Shown here piece by piece: positions 8,995 through 17,571 of a stretch of DNA of 64,000 nucleotides. The first letter of the stretch is position 1. Each line of letters begins with the position of its first letter. The notes below the pieces were generated by a model, which saw nothing but the letters and a program-made list of their open reading frames with translations, was not told the origin of the DNA and made no database searches. Source of the DNA: Streptomyces sp. NBC_00376 (GTDB taxonomy: Bacteria; Actinomycetota; Actinomycetes; Streptomycetales; Streptomycetaceae). The stretch spans positions 744,001 through 808,000 of the forward strand of contig NZ_CP107960.1 in NCBI RefSeq assembly GCF_036077095.1, written 5' to 3'. The translations under genes were made by a program, and so were the position numbers.

Positions 8995-9125
8995 CGCGGG
9001 TAATCGGGCTCACGGGGCCCGATGTCGGGCTCCGCCTACCGTTGCGGGTCAGCGCCGGATTTCGACCGGACTTCCCCCGCGGGGCATGTGCAGCTTATAG
9101 CTCGCGCGGACAGGTGGTGCGGGAC
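8995..9125 (-). promoter_or_regulatory. Cobalamin riboswitch controlling the transporter and cobLM operon
   Basis: Read on the minus strand, the leader contains GGGGAAGTCCGG, GAAATCCGGCGC and then CTGACCCGCAACGGTAGG. This is the conserved GGAA...AATCCGG...B12-box layout of adenosylcobalamin riboswitches in its actinobacterial form. A GTGAGCCCGATTACCCGC segment follows at the 3' side. It lies about 90 bases upstream of the permease start. High cobalamin would be expected to lower expression of the importer and probably of cobL and cobM. The outer boundaries are approximate because the peripheral stems are variable. Confidence 0.87.
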
Positions 9126-9230
9126 ACCCCACAACGAAGCGGGCGCAGGCCTCCGTGCGACCGGCCGGCCCGCTCCGGGACCGATGCGCGGCGCTCCTGC
9201 CCGAGCACCCCGCGATCACATGGGCGGTGC

Positions 9231-9707
9231 TCAGTTCCGCGATGCGGCCGGGTGGTCGATCCGGGTCGGGAACGGGTCTCCGGTGTCCGAGTCGGCCACG
9301 AAGAGCGGTGTCGACCCGGCCATGCTCAGGTACCCGTTGACACTCTGCGTGAGGCTGAATCCGTACCCGTCGGGGGTGCCCGCGTTTCCCGCGAGCGGGC
9401 GCGAGGTGCTGAAGGTCCGCGTCGGCCAGCCCTGATCACTCCAGACACGCATCACCGCGTCGAAATACTGGTCGCAGGTGTCGGGGGTGGTTCCGAGCAC
9501 CCAATACCTGATGTCGAAGGACGCGAACAGGACGGTGTCGTCGTCGATCCGGTTCGCGGGCAGGGTGACGCCGTCGTGAAACCTCGCCTTGGGGAGGTCC
9601 GGATGCCATAGCGCCAGGGCCAGTTCGGCGGGCAGTGCCCGGAGCGTCCCGGTGAAGTGCCGCAGCAACTGCGCACGGGCCTCGGCCTGCGTGGCTACCG
9701 GCAACAT
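9231..9707 (-). CDS. Conserved hypothetical protein, 158 aa
   Basis: The protein is soluble, with no signal peptide or membrane segment. It starts MLPVATQAEARAQLL and has a central DDDTVLFASFDIRYWVLG strand-rich stretch followed by a Gly/Asp-rich C-terminal half ending in PFPTRIDHPAASRN. I do not recognise the family. It is divergent from the 9910 gene, with about 200 bases between the two starts. Confidence 0.6.
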   Translation of the reverse strand: MLPVATQAEARAQLLRHFTGTLRALPAELALALWHPDLPKARFHDGVTLPANRIDDDTVLFASFDIRYWVLGTTPDTCDQYFDAVMRVWSDQGWPTRTFSTSRPLAGNAGTPDGYGFSLTQSVNGYLSMAGSTPLFVADSDTGDPFPTRIDHPAASRN

Positions 9708-9909
9708 ACCGTCCTCGTTCCGTCGGTTCGGGGCGGCACCGCCTCTCGGAGTCCGCCGACCACCCGCCGACCCGACGCCCCGTACGCTCCGACCCGCTCA
9801 AGGCAACTGTGCCACAGCGCGGCAGGCCCGATTCATACGAACGCCGAATAGAATCCCGGTGGTCGAGCGGGATGCCTGGCGATGGCAGGGCCGGGCGAGA
9901 GGGGGCGTC

Positions 9910-10584
9910 ATGGGTCCCATACCGGGTGCGCGGGAAGAGCTGGACCGGCTGGGCCGAGTCCTGCGGGCGCAACTGGTCGAGCTGATATACGACTTGGCTC
10001 CCGGCAGTGATCTGCGCCTGCTGTTTCTCGACGAGCCGCGCATCGTCGACTGGCATGAACCGCTCCGCCACCAGTACTCGGCCGGCTGCTTCGTCGGTAA
10101 GCGCCGCGCGAATGTCAGTGGCGCCGCCATCGCGTCTCGCGCGGTCGTCCTGCTCGAATCGGCGGGCTGGGAGTGCGCGACGTCGCAGGAGGACGCCGAT
10201 GGGACGCCCCGAATCATGGTCACCGGCCGCCACGACGGTTGCAGCATCGAGGTCCGTGCGATCGACCACGGACCCAACGTGTCGTTCAGCGGGCAGACGC
10301 CGGCGATGGCCCTGTACGAGCCGGAGGAGTTCCAGTGGCCGGAGCCGGTGCGCACGGCCGAGACGGTCACGGCCGGATTCGTGCTGTGCTACGAGTGCGA
10401 CGGTCTGGGTTGGTGTCCCGGGTGCGGGGGACGCGGCTGGGTTCACGACGAAACCCATGGGCGGAAGAACTGCCGGGAGTGCCGGCGGAGCCGTGCCTGC
10501 GTGATCTGCCGGGGTGCGGCACAGCTTGCCATCTCCGATCTGTCGACGTATCAACGCGGCCATTACCCCGAATTGGGCCTGTAG
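9910..10584 (+). CDS. Hypothetical protein with C-terminal DnaJ-like zinc-binding cluster
   Basis: The 224-residue protein begins at the ATG at 9910. The first about 150 residues show no family I recognise. The C-terminal part contains four CxxC pairs in close order: CYEC, CPGC, CREC and CVIC, with glycine turns (CDGLGW, CGGRGW). This resembles the CxxCxGxG zinc-finger repeat of DnaJ and of some RNA-quality-control proteins. It is probably a zinc-dependent protein- or nucleic-acid-binding module. No operon partner is evident. Confidence 0.65.
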   Translation: MGPIPGAREELDRLGRVLRAQLVELIYDLAPGSDLRLLFLDEPRIVDWHEPLRHQYSAGCFVGKRRANVSGAAIASRAVVLLESAGWECATSQEDADGTPRIMVTGRHDGCSIEVRAIDHGPNVSFSGQTPAMALYEPEEFQWPEPVRTAETVTAGFVLCYECDGLGWCPGCGGRGWVHDETHGRKNCRECRRSRACVICRGAAQLAISDLSTYQRGHYPELGL

Positions 10585-10669
10585 CGGTTCGTCGTCCGTC
10601 TGCCCCGCCCGGGGGAAACAGGCCGCAAGCCTCACGTGACCGTTCGATCTCTGCCTCCGTCACACGACA

Positions 10670-10680
10670 GTAAGCGTTTC
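10670..10680 (+). promoter_or_regulatory. Operator-like site GTAAGCGTTTC upstream of the heparinase gene
   Basis: GTAAGCGTTTC here is nearly repeated as GTAAGCGCTCT at 10760-10770, exactly 90 bases downstream. Both resemble half of the TGTAAGCGCTTACA-type operators bound by LacI-family sugar regulators. The second copy lies inside the promoter spacer. No LacI-family gene is in the window. Confidence 0.4.
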
Positions 10681-10746
10681 CAACCACCCTTCCGGAGACG
10701 AGGGTTCACCCCGCCATGGAGCGGCCGATCACCGAGGTCGGGAGCC

Positions 10747-10775
10747 TTGACCGCCGATAGTAAGCGCTCTAGATT
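10747..10775 (+). promoter_or_regulatory. Sigma-70 (HrdB)-type promoter of the heparinase gene
   Basis: TTGACC (10747-10752) and TAGATT (10770-10775) are separated by 17 bases, an ideal spacing. The operator-like GTAAGCGCTCT occupies the spacer and runs into the -10 box, a position that would block polymerase. The heparinase ATG lies about 85 bases downstream of the expected start point. Confidence 0.6.
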
Positions 10776-10866
10776 CCCTGCATCTCGTAACGGCAGCAGA
10801 GGGGCGGCGGTCACACACGGTGACCGGGCGCGCAGTTTCGTGCATCACTGGATCTCGGGAGCAGCC

Positions 10867-13674
10867 ATGGAGTTCGGCCGCAGGGCTGTGCTGCGCGCAG
10901 CCATCGCCACAACACTCGCCGTCAGCGCGGGCGGGCTGTTCGCGTCGATCCCGGCCGCCGCCGCACCGGTGCCGTCCGAGGACGAGTTCTTCGGTGTCTG
11001 GAACCCCGCCACCAGCACCTGGACGAAGGAGCCCGCGCTCGACTACGCGACGTTCGGTGCGCTCGCCGAGGTCGAGACGGCCGCGAAGTCCGGGGCGTAC
11101 GAACGGGCTTCGGCCGCCCTGCTGGCCTACTACCGCACCCGCGAGGGACGCACTCCGCCGCCCTGGGTACAGAACAACATCTTCGTCGCCGGTCAGGAAG
11201 AGCTGTTCCTCGACCACTTCTGGACCCTGGGCACCGGCGAGGCATACATCTCCACGCTCACCGTGGCCGGAACCGAGGCGGAGTCGACCGCCGACGTCAC
11301 CCGCAACGCCCGCTCCGCCCATGGCTCGGGCTGGGTCGGCTTCATGCTGATGGCTCGTCACAAGGAGGCGACCACAGCCGAGTTCCGCTCGCGTCAGGCC
11401 GCGAGCGGCGGTCCCGTGCTGTCGGTGACGCTGGCCGACGGTACGGTCCATGACCTGGCGGCCGCCCATGACACCTACATCACCAACGGTGACCTGGCCG
11501 GTACGGTCCTCGGCGGCGAGCCGAAGCTGCAGGTGCGGGACGAGGGTACGGGCCCGTACGGGCCGCAGACCCGCAAGGCTTACCTGAGCTTCGATCTGAG
11601 CGCTCTCGCCTCCGCACCGACGAAGGCCGTGCTCAGACTGACCGGCCGCAACGCCACGGCGGACGCACCGAAGCAGGTGGTCCTCTTCCAGGAGAAGGAG
11701 GCCTTCGACGAGGCGAAGCGCACCTGGAACAACACCGTGCAGAACACCTTCTCGTGGCAGGGCGACCCGGGCGGCTTCGACTGGAAGGGGCCGGCGGGCT
11801 CCGACCCCGAGTACAGCTACCAGCTGCCGCGCTTCTACTTCGCGGGCCCCGTGGCCGACGCGTACCGCGCCTCGGGGGACGAGAGGCTCGCCGCCGGGCT
11901 GCTCGCCCTGATGACGGACTTCATCCAGGATGCCGCAGGCTATCCCGGCGGGGTGCCGGGCTTCCCGCGCAATCTGGACGCCTGCTGGCGATACCTCAAC
12001 TGGACCTATGCGTACGACGTGCTGCGCACCAGTTCCTCCCTCACTGCAGGGACCAACATCACGCTTCTGCGGGCTTTCGTGGCCGGTGCCCGCTATCTGG
12101 CGACGACCACCTCCAACACCCCCAACTGGATGATCTCGATCCGGAGCACGCTGCTCGGACTCGCTCTGTATTTCCCGGAGTTCAAGGGAAGTTCGCAGTG
12201 GCTGGCCGATGCTCAGACGTTCCTCGGCGATCAGTTGCGCTCCGCGTTGTACCCGGACGGGGGCTACGTCGAGGCGAGTTCCGGCTACGCGATGGGGGTC
12301 GCCCAGACCTTCGGCAAGAACGCCGCCCTGCTCAAGGCCAATGGGGAGAGCTTCGCGGCCGGTGAGGATCTGCGCGCCCTGTCGTGGTACCTCGCCGACC
12401 AGGCGTACCCCGACGTCCGCGACCCGTCGTACGGGGACTCGGGCACCGCCGACTGGTCGCCGGGCCTCACCGTCCTGGCCGATCTGCTGGCCGACGAGGA
12501 GCTGCGCCATGTGGCCACCGGGGGCACCTCGGGCCGGGCTCCGGGCCACACCTCGGTGATCTACCCCGTGACCCGGACCGCCGTGCAGCGCACCGGCTGG
12601 GCCGAGCAGGATCTGTACCTGCGGTTCTCCGCCGACCGCGGTCCGCACTCGGTGCGCGACGACCTCGATGTGGCGGTGTACGCGTACGGCAGGCCGCTGC
12701 TGCCCGAGATGGGCGCCTTCAGCTACAGCAGCGACCCCAAGTCGAACTGGCTGCGCTTCGACTCCCGGTCCCGCAACACGGTCACCGTCGACGGCGTCCC
12801 GCAGGTGCTCGACGCCGCGGCCGGGCTGAGCCAGGCGCACAGCCCGTGGTTCGACCTGGCGGACGGGTGGACCGACGCCTCGGCAGCCGCCCGGCACGGC
12901 CGCACGGTGCTGTTCGTCCGCGGGCGCTTCTGGATCGTCTCCGACGTACTCACTCCGCACGACCTGGCCGAGCACTCGTACCAGCAGACGTGGCACTCCC
13001 TGCCCGATGCCCGTCTCTCGGTCGACCCCACGAGCAAGGCCGCGAGCAGCGCCTTCACCACGGGTGCCAACATCCGCATCGTTCCGTCCGATCCGGGCCC
13101 GCTCGCGGCCGGGCTCGATGACGGCTACTACTCACCGGCCTTCTACACCGTCTCGGAGGCGAAGTACGTCTCCTACACCCTGAAGGCCTCGGGAACGGCC
13201 CGTCTGGACACACTGCTGCTCCCGACCCGCGAGGGCTCCGGCGACAACGCCGAGGTGACGCGGGTGCGCACCGGTGTCGGCGCGTCCGCGCTGCGTTTCG
13301 GGGCCGGCCGGAGCTCCGGGTGGTACCTGCACGCCGACGGGGCGGGCGACGAGCGGGCCTTCGGCCCGTACGCCTCCGACGCACGCGTGGCGTACGCGGA
13401 AGCGACGGACGGCATGGAGCGGCTGCTGCTCGCCGGCGGAACGGTGCTGCTGCACGGCCGTAAGCCACTGGTCCGCGCCGACCGTGAACTCGGCATGCTG
13501 GCTGCGGAGTTGGACCGGGAGCGGCGCGTTGTCGCCCTGTCGGGCCTGAGCGCGGCAACCGGTCTTGAGGTCGCCGCGCCATGGGCGCGGAGGGTGACGG
13601 TGGACGGTGAGCCGGTCCGGTTCACGGCCCGGCAGGGTCTGATCCGGATCGGTTCGCGGTCCGGCACGGCGTGA
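10867..13674 (+). CDS. Exported heparinase II/III-family polysaccharide lyase with embedded DNRLRE-type domain
   Basis: The 935-residue protein starts MEFGRRAVLRAAIATTLAVSA, a Tat-like signal with Arg5-Arg6 and an Ala-rich cleavage region, so it is expected outside the cell. After an alpha-helical start, residues about 180-300 look like a DNRLRE/CBM96 wall-associated domain (AHDTYITNG, AYLSFDLSAL, TWNNTVQNTFSW). An alpha/alpha toroid follows (PRNLDACWRYLNWTYAYD, PNWMISIRSTLLGLALYFPE), then a beta-sandwich heparinase II/III half (RFSADRGPHSVRDDLDVAVYAYG, LRFDSRSRNTVTVDG). It probably cleaves a uronic-acid polysaccharide by elimination; the substrate cannot be named. The 3' end runs into a 32-base tandem repeat. 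Confidence 0.85.
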   Translation: MEFGRRAVLRAAIATTLAVSAGGLFASIPAAAAPVPSEDEFFGVWNPATSTWTKEPALDYATFGALAEVETAAKSGAYERASAALLAYYRTREGRTPPPWVQNNIFVAGQEELFLDHFWTLGTGEAYISTLTVAGTEAESTADVTRNARSAHGSGWVGFMLMARHKEATTAEFRSRQAASGGPVLSVTLADGTVHDLAAAHDTYITNGDLAGTVLGGEPKLQVRDEGTGPYGPQTRKAYLSFDLSALASAPTKAVLRLTGRNATADAPKQVVLFQEKEAFDEAKRTWNNTVQNTFSWQGDPGGFDWKGPAGSDPEYSYQLPRFYFAGPVADAYRASGDERLAAGLLALMTDFIQDAAGYPGGVPGFPRNLDACWRYLNWTYAYDVLRTSSSLTAGTNITLLRAFVAGARYLATTTSNTPNWMISIRSTLLGLALYFPEFKGSSQWLADAQTFLGDQLRSALYPDGGYVEASSGYAMGVAQTFGKNAALLKANGESFAAGEDLRALSWYLADQAYPDVRDPSYGDSGTADWSPGLTVLADLLADEELRHVATGGTSGRAPGHTSVIYPVTRTAVQRTGWAEQDLYLRFSADRGPHSVRDDLDVAVYAYGRPLLPEMGAFSYSSDPKSNWLRFDSRSRNTVTVDGVPQVLDAAAGLSQAHSPWFDLADGWTDASAAARHGRTVLFVRGRFWIVSDVLTPHDLAEHSYQQTWHSLPDARLSVDPTSKAASSAFTTGANIRIVPSDPGPLAAGLDDGYYSPAFYTVSEAKYVSYTLKASGTARLDTLLLPTREGSGDNAEVTRVRTGVGASALRFGAGRSSGWYLHADGAGDERAFGPYASDARVAYAEATDGMERLLLAGGTVLLHGRKPLVRADRELGMLAAELDRERRVVALSGLSAATGLEVAAPWARRVTVDGEPVRFTARQGLIRIGSRSGTA

Positions 13675-13752
13675 TCGGGACCGGTTCGCCGTCCGGCACG
13701 GCCTGATCCGGATCGGTTCACCGCCCGGCACGGCCTGACCCGGATCGGCTGA
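13640..13752. repeat. Degenerate 32-bp tandem repeat at the heparinase 3' end
   Basis: Three full units begin at 13640, 13672 and 13704, with a partial fourth from 13736. Each has the form TGATCCGGATCGGTTC followed by a GGTCCGGCACGGC-like part, with a few substitutions between units. A looser copy precedes them inside the gene. The heparinase stop codon is the TGA that opens the second unit, so repeat expansion sets the present C-terminus. Confidence 0.8.
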
Positions 13753-13754
13753 CG

Positions 13755-15056
13755 TCAGGATGCGGATGCGCCCCGGACCACCAGGCCCGCCCGCACCACA
13801 TGCTGCGGCCGCTTGAGCACAGTCACATCGGCCAGCGGGTCGCCGTCCACCACGATCACGTCGCCCGCGAAGCCGCGGCCGAGCCGGCCCACCGTCTCTT
13901 CCAGGCCGAGGAGCCGGGCGGCCCGGGTGGTGGCCGTGCGGATCGCGTCGAGCGTCGTGAGACCCGCCGCGTGCATCAGCTCCACCTCGCGTCCGATCGG
14001 CTTGACCTTGCCGCCGGAGGAGTCGGTGCCCGCCACCACCAGGATCCCCATCTGGTGGGCCGTTCGCACCGCTTCCTTCAGGACCGGCAGATACGCACGC
14101 CCGCGCTCGGCCAGCACCGGGTTCGACGAGTCGGCGAGTCCGGCGATCGCGCTCAGCGTCGGCGTGAAGGCGGTGCCCCTGCGCCGCATGTCGTGCAGGG
14201 TGCGCTCGCCCACGAAAACCCCGTGCTCCAGGGAGCGCACGCCGGCCCGGACCGCGTCGTCGCAGCCGCGCTCGCTGTAGCTGTGGCACAGCACGCCCTT
14301 GCTGCTGCGTCGTGCCGCCGCCACGACCTCGGAGAGCTGCTCGTACGAGTAGACCTGGGCCAGCGGGTCCTGTTCCGGCAGACCCGCGCGCTCGTTGACG
14401 CGCGTCTTGATCACGTCGGCGCCGCGGGCGACGTTCACCTCGACGACCCGGCGCAGCGCCTCGGCGGAACGGACGCCGTCCTTCGAACGCGCGAGGGGTG
14501 TGAGGTCCGTGTCGGCCAGGATGGTGTCACCCAGGTCGGGGGTGACGAAGATGCCCGCTGTCCGCAGTCGCGGGGCCAGGGCGGGGGCCTGGCGGGCCAG
14601 TTCCCGTACGGCGATGTCCTGGTAGAAGTTGGTGGAGCCGCTGCGTGCGCTGGTGGCGCCCTGGCGGACGGCGTCGAGCGCCTCGGCGGCGGTGTTCAGG
14701 TGGATGTGCGCGTCGACGAGACCGGGAAGCACCCAACTGCCGTGCGCGTCCAGGACCGGAACGCCGTCCGGGATCTCGACCCGGTCGCGCGGGCCGGCCG
14801 CCCGCACCGTGCCGGAGCGGATGACGACGACCGCGTCCTCGGTGACGTGTCCGGTCTCCGGGTCGAGCAGCGTGCCGCCCTCGACGACCAGGTCGCCCGA
14901 GTGCGCGGCCGTGCTGCCCGGTGTTCTCGGCTGCGCCGCCACCGCGGACGGTGCCACCGACAGGGCGGCTGCTGTTCCCGCCAGCGCTGCGGCCCCTGCC
15001 AGCACACCACGGCGCGTGAGCCGGCTGGAGGGGGGCGGGACGGACTCGACACACAT
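13755..15056 (-). CDS. Exported amidohydrolase-family protein
   Basis: The 433-residue protein has a Tat-like signal (SRLTRRGVLAGAAALAGTAAA). The mature part is an amidohydrolase: VLPGLVDAHIHLN carries the HxH metal ligands, VIKTRVNE a putative bridging Lys, LCHSYSERG and SLEHGVFVG further His residues, and VAGTDSSGG the catalytic Asp. The family includes imidazolonepropionase- and prolidase-like enzymes; the substrate is unknown. The ATG at 15056 is chosen because GAGGAG lies six bases upstream, although the frame stays open to 15140. It is convergent with the heparinase gene. Confidence 0.8.
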   Translation of the reverse strand: MCVESVPPPSSRLTRRGVLAGAAALAGTAAALSVAPSAVAAQPRTPGSTAAHSGDLVVEGGTLLDPETGHVTEDAVVVIRSGTVRAAGPRDRVEIPDGVPVLDAHGSWVLPGLVDAHIHLNTAAEALDAVRQGATSARSGSTNFYQDIAVRELARQAPALAPRLRTAGIFVTPDLGDTILADTDLTPLARSKDGVRSAEALRRVVEVNVARGADVIKTRVNERAGLPEQDPLAQVYSYEQLSEVVAAARRSSKGVLCHSYSERGCDDAVRAGVRSLEHGVFVGERTLHDMRRRGTAFTPTLSAIAGLADSSNPVLAERGRAYLPVLKEAVRTAHQMGILVVAGTDSSGGKVKPIGREVELMHAAGLTTLDAIRTATTRAARLLGLEETVGRLGRGFAGDVIVVDGDPLADVTVLKRPQHVVRAGLVVRGASAS

Positions 15057-15383
15057 GGCGGGCTCCTCGTATCCGATGTATCCGATACACAACCGGGAGC
15101 CATTTTGTATGCCAAGATGCATGGCGAGGCAAGGGTTCACCCGAAACCCTGCGCGGAATAAGCTGTTTCCTCACTAATGACTTACCAGCTCGACCCTCTT
15201 GGTATACGAAGTGGGCAAGGTGCTCGCGCCCCGCATCATCCGATCGGTCGACACCACCGTCGCCCCGACGTCCGCGCATCGCCATCCGGTTCAGCGACGG
15301 CGTGGGTCTCCGGGCGCCCCCAACATGGACGATGCGGGACCCGCACCATCCGGGGCCCGCCACCCCATGGATTGAGAGGAACC
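15057..15383. promoter_or_regulatory. Divergent control region between amidohydrolase and ankyrin lipoprotein genes
   Basis: This 327-base gap holds two overlapping GTATCCGAT direct repeats (15069-15088), the second forming GTATC-C-GATAC. It also holds TTGTATGCCAAG at 15105-15116 and TTGGTATACGAA at 15199-15210. The last two resemble the TGGTATACCA palindrome upstream of allH. They fit the GntR/FadR-type consensus and may control both flanking genes. No gene is seen in it. Confidence 0.4.
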
Positions 15384-16139
15384 ATGTCTCCGACACGACG
15401 CGCCGCCCTCCTGATCGTCCCGCTCTTCGGCCTGGCCGCGCTGGCGACCGCGTGCGGCGCCCCGTCCGACGGCGATGCCGCCCGGCAGAAGCCCTCGGTC
15501 ACCGGATCCGGCCCGCTGTCCCCCACCGGGGCGTCCGGGAAGCAGTCGGCCGCCGACCGGGAGCTGCTGGAGGCCGCACGTTCCGGTGACGTCGGCGCGG
15601 TGCGCGGTGCGATCGAGCGGGGCGCCGATCTGGAGACCCGCGACAATGACCGCCGCACCCCGCTTCTCCTCGCGGCCACCGGCGATCACGTCAAGGCCGC
15701 CGAGATCCTCGTCGACGCCGGTGCCGACCCGGACGCCCTCGACCAGCAGCACGACACACCGTGGCTGGTGACGGGCGTGACCGGCAGCGCGGCCATGGCC
15801 AGGACCCTGGCGGCGGCCGACCCCGACTACACCGTCGTCAACCGGTACGGAGGAACCTCCCTCATCCCGGCCGGCGAACACGGCCACGTCGACTACGTCC
15901 GGGAGGTGACCACCGACCCGGACATCGAGGTCGACGTCAACCACGTCAACAACCTCGGCTGGACCGCCCTGTTGGAGGCCGTCATCCTCGGCGACGGCGG
16001 GAGGGACCACCAGAAGACCGTGGAACTCCTGCTGGCGGGAGGCGCCGATCCGTCCATCGCCGACAGGACCGGCACGACCGCACTCCAGCACGCCCGGCAG
16101 CGCGGGTTCGACGAGATCGCCCGGCTGCTGAGCAAGTGA
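15384..16139 (+). CDS. Ankyrin-repeat lipoprotein
   Basis: The 251-residue protein has a lipoprotein signal ending in ALATACG, so it should be anchored on the outer face of the membrane. From about residue 55 there are ankyrin repeats (ELLEAARSGDVGAVRGAIERGADLE..., RTPLLLAATGDHVKAAEILVDAGADPD, TVELLLAGGADPSIADRTGTTALQHARQRGF as landmarks). The repeats mediate protein contact; the partner is unknown. GAGAGGA precedes the ATG at 15384. Exported ankyrin proteins in bacteria often neighbour catalases or toxin partners, but none is adjacent here. Confidence 0.85.
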   Translation: MSPTRRAALLIVPLFGLAALATACGAPSDGDAARQKPSVTGSGPLSPTGASGKQSAADRELLEAARSGDVGAVRGAIERGADLETRDNDRRTPLLLAATGDHVKAAEILVDAGADPDALDQQHDTPWLVTGVTGSAAMARTLAAADPDYTVVNRYGGTSLIPAGEHGHVDYVREVTTDPDIEVDVNHVNNLGWTALLEAVILGDGGRDHQKTVELLLAGGADPSIADRTGTTALQHARQRGFDEIARLLSK

Positions 16140-16161
16140 CAGCCGGACAGCGGGATGCGAA

Positions 16162-16198
16162 CGGTCCAACTCCGTTGCTATGCAAAGAAGTTGGACCG
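16162..16198. terminator. Bidirectional terminator hairpin
   Basis: CGGTCCAACT (16162-16171) and AGTTGGACCG (16189-16198) form a perfect 10-base stem with a 17-base loop between the convergent ankyrin and permease genes. Confidence 0.65.
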
Positions 16199-16212
16199 CT
16201 CTTTCGGATGAC

Positions 16213-17541
16213 CTACGTGGTCTGCACCGCGGCGGGACGGGCAAGGGCGGTGCGCTCGATCACAACGTAGACGAGCAGCGCCACGACGAGGCCGCTCACC
16301 GCGTCGGAGAGTTGTGGTGCGAACCGGTGGACGAGTCCGCCTGCGGCGGCACCCGCGACCCAGGCGATGAAGGCGGTGGGGCGCACCGCCGCGTCCGGGC
16401 GGTCCTTCAGCCGGTGGCGCAGGAGGACCTGGTCGGCGATGAGCACTCCGCCGAGGGGCGGGACGAACACACTGAGGACGACCAGCCAGTCGAGGAAGTG
16501 GTTCCAGACCCCGGCGAGTGCGGCGGCGGTTCCGATGATGCCCAGGACCAGGGTCATCAGACGCATCCGGGTGTTGGTCAGGTGCGACCAGCTCAGGGCG
16601 CCGTTGTAGAGGCAGTGGCTGCAGACCGAGCCGAGGTTGACGAAGACGAACACCGCGGCGAGAGTGCTCAGGAGGGCTCCGTGGCCGCTGGTGAGGATGG
16701 GCAGGAAGTTTCCGCCCACGGTCCGGGCCGAGGCTATCGCTCCGGCCGCCACGACCAGGCCGCCGGTGATCTGGGCGACGAGGCTGGCTATGGGGAACGC
16801 GGTGGCGGTGGCGAGGACGGCTTCCCTGCCGTTCCTGGACCAGCGGGTGAAGTCGGCGGTCATGGTGCCGGAGTCGGCGAAGGTGGCCATGATGAGCGAG
16901 ACCGCGGCGCCGAAGGTCAGTGTGCCGTTCCCCGGGGCGCCCTGGTAGTCGAAGACCGCGCCGAGGTCGTGGTCCCTGGCCACGATGACGAGGGCGATCA
17001 CGCCGACGACGATGAACAGGGGGGCGGCCACCGCGCCCAGCCATGACAGGGCGCGGATGCCCAGATACGTGATCGCGATGAACGCGGCCCCGGCCAGTAC
17101 CGCGACGAGTTGCTCGTGCCAGCCGAAGGCCTGGTGGAGGGTGGCACCGGTGGCGCCGGTGTTGAAGGCGAACCAGCCGACGACGATCGTGGCGAGGAAG
17201 CCGGACGCGATGACGTAGCCGATCCTGCCGAACGTCCGGGTGGCCTGGAGGGCGAAGCTCTCGCCGGTGCTGCCGGCCCGGTGGCTCAGCAGTCCGACGT
17301 AGACGAGCATGACGAGGTTGGCGGCGAGGATGGCGGCCAGCCCACGCCAGAAGCCCAGGACGGCGACGACCACCCCGCCGGGGACGGCGTTGGTCAGGAT
17401 CATCGGGAATCCGAACCAGACGGCCGACACGGTCAGCAGGGATTTGCGGCGCTCCACGGGAACGGGAGTGTGCTCGTACTCGGAGTCGAGTGCGGCATCC
17501 GCTTCCGCGGTGTCCTGCGCTGCGGGTTGACGACTGCTCAT
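16213..17541 (-). CDS. NCS1-family purine/cytosine/allantoin permease
   Basis: The 442-residue protein has about twelve hydrophobic segments and the cytosine-permease (CodB-like) pattern: RRKSLLTVSAVWFGFPMILTNAV near the start, TFADSGTMTADFTRWSRN in the middle and LGGVLIADQVLLRH late. It should import a nucleobase or ureide by cation symport. It follows allG by 30 bases, so it is the last gene of the allH-allF-allG-permease operon. Allantoin, cytosine and related ureides are all possible substrates. It may compensate for the broken second permease at 28063-31952. Confidence 0.88.
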   Translation of the reverse strand: MSSRQPAAQDTAEADAALDSEYEHTPVPVERRKSLLTVSAVWFGFPMILTNAVPGGVVVAVLGFWRGLAAILAANLVMLVYVGLLSHRAGSTGESFALQATRTFGRIGYVIASGFLATIVVGWFAFNTGATGATLHQAFGWHEQLVAVLAGAAFIAITYLGIRALSWLGAVAAPLFIVVGVIALVIVARDHDLGAVFDYQGAPGNGTLTFGAAVSLIMATFADSGTMTADFTRWSRNGREAVLATATAFPIASLVAQITGGLVVAAGAIASARTVGGNFLPILTSGHGALLSTLAAVFVFVNLGSVCSHCLYNGALSWSHLTNTRMRLMTLVLGIIGTAAALAGVWNHFLDWLVVLSVFVPPLGGVLIADQVLLRHRLKDRPDAAVRPTAFIAWVAGAAAGGLVHRFAPQLSDAVSGLVVALLVYVVIERTALARPAAVQTT

Positions 17542-17571
17542 GGCTGGTCTCCTGGGTGGGCTGGCACGCGG

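Noticed and set aside
5944..9125. Ferric-siderophore importer
   Set aside because: The family alone would allow it, but the cobalamin riboswitch and linkage to cobL and cobM favour a corrinoid.
13640..13752. CRISPR-like array
   Set aside because: The units are directly adjacent with no unique spacers and there are no cas genes.
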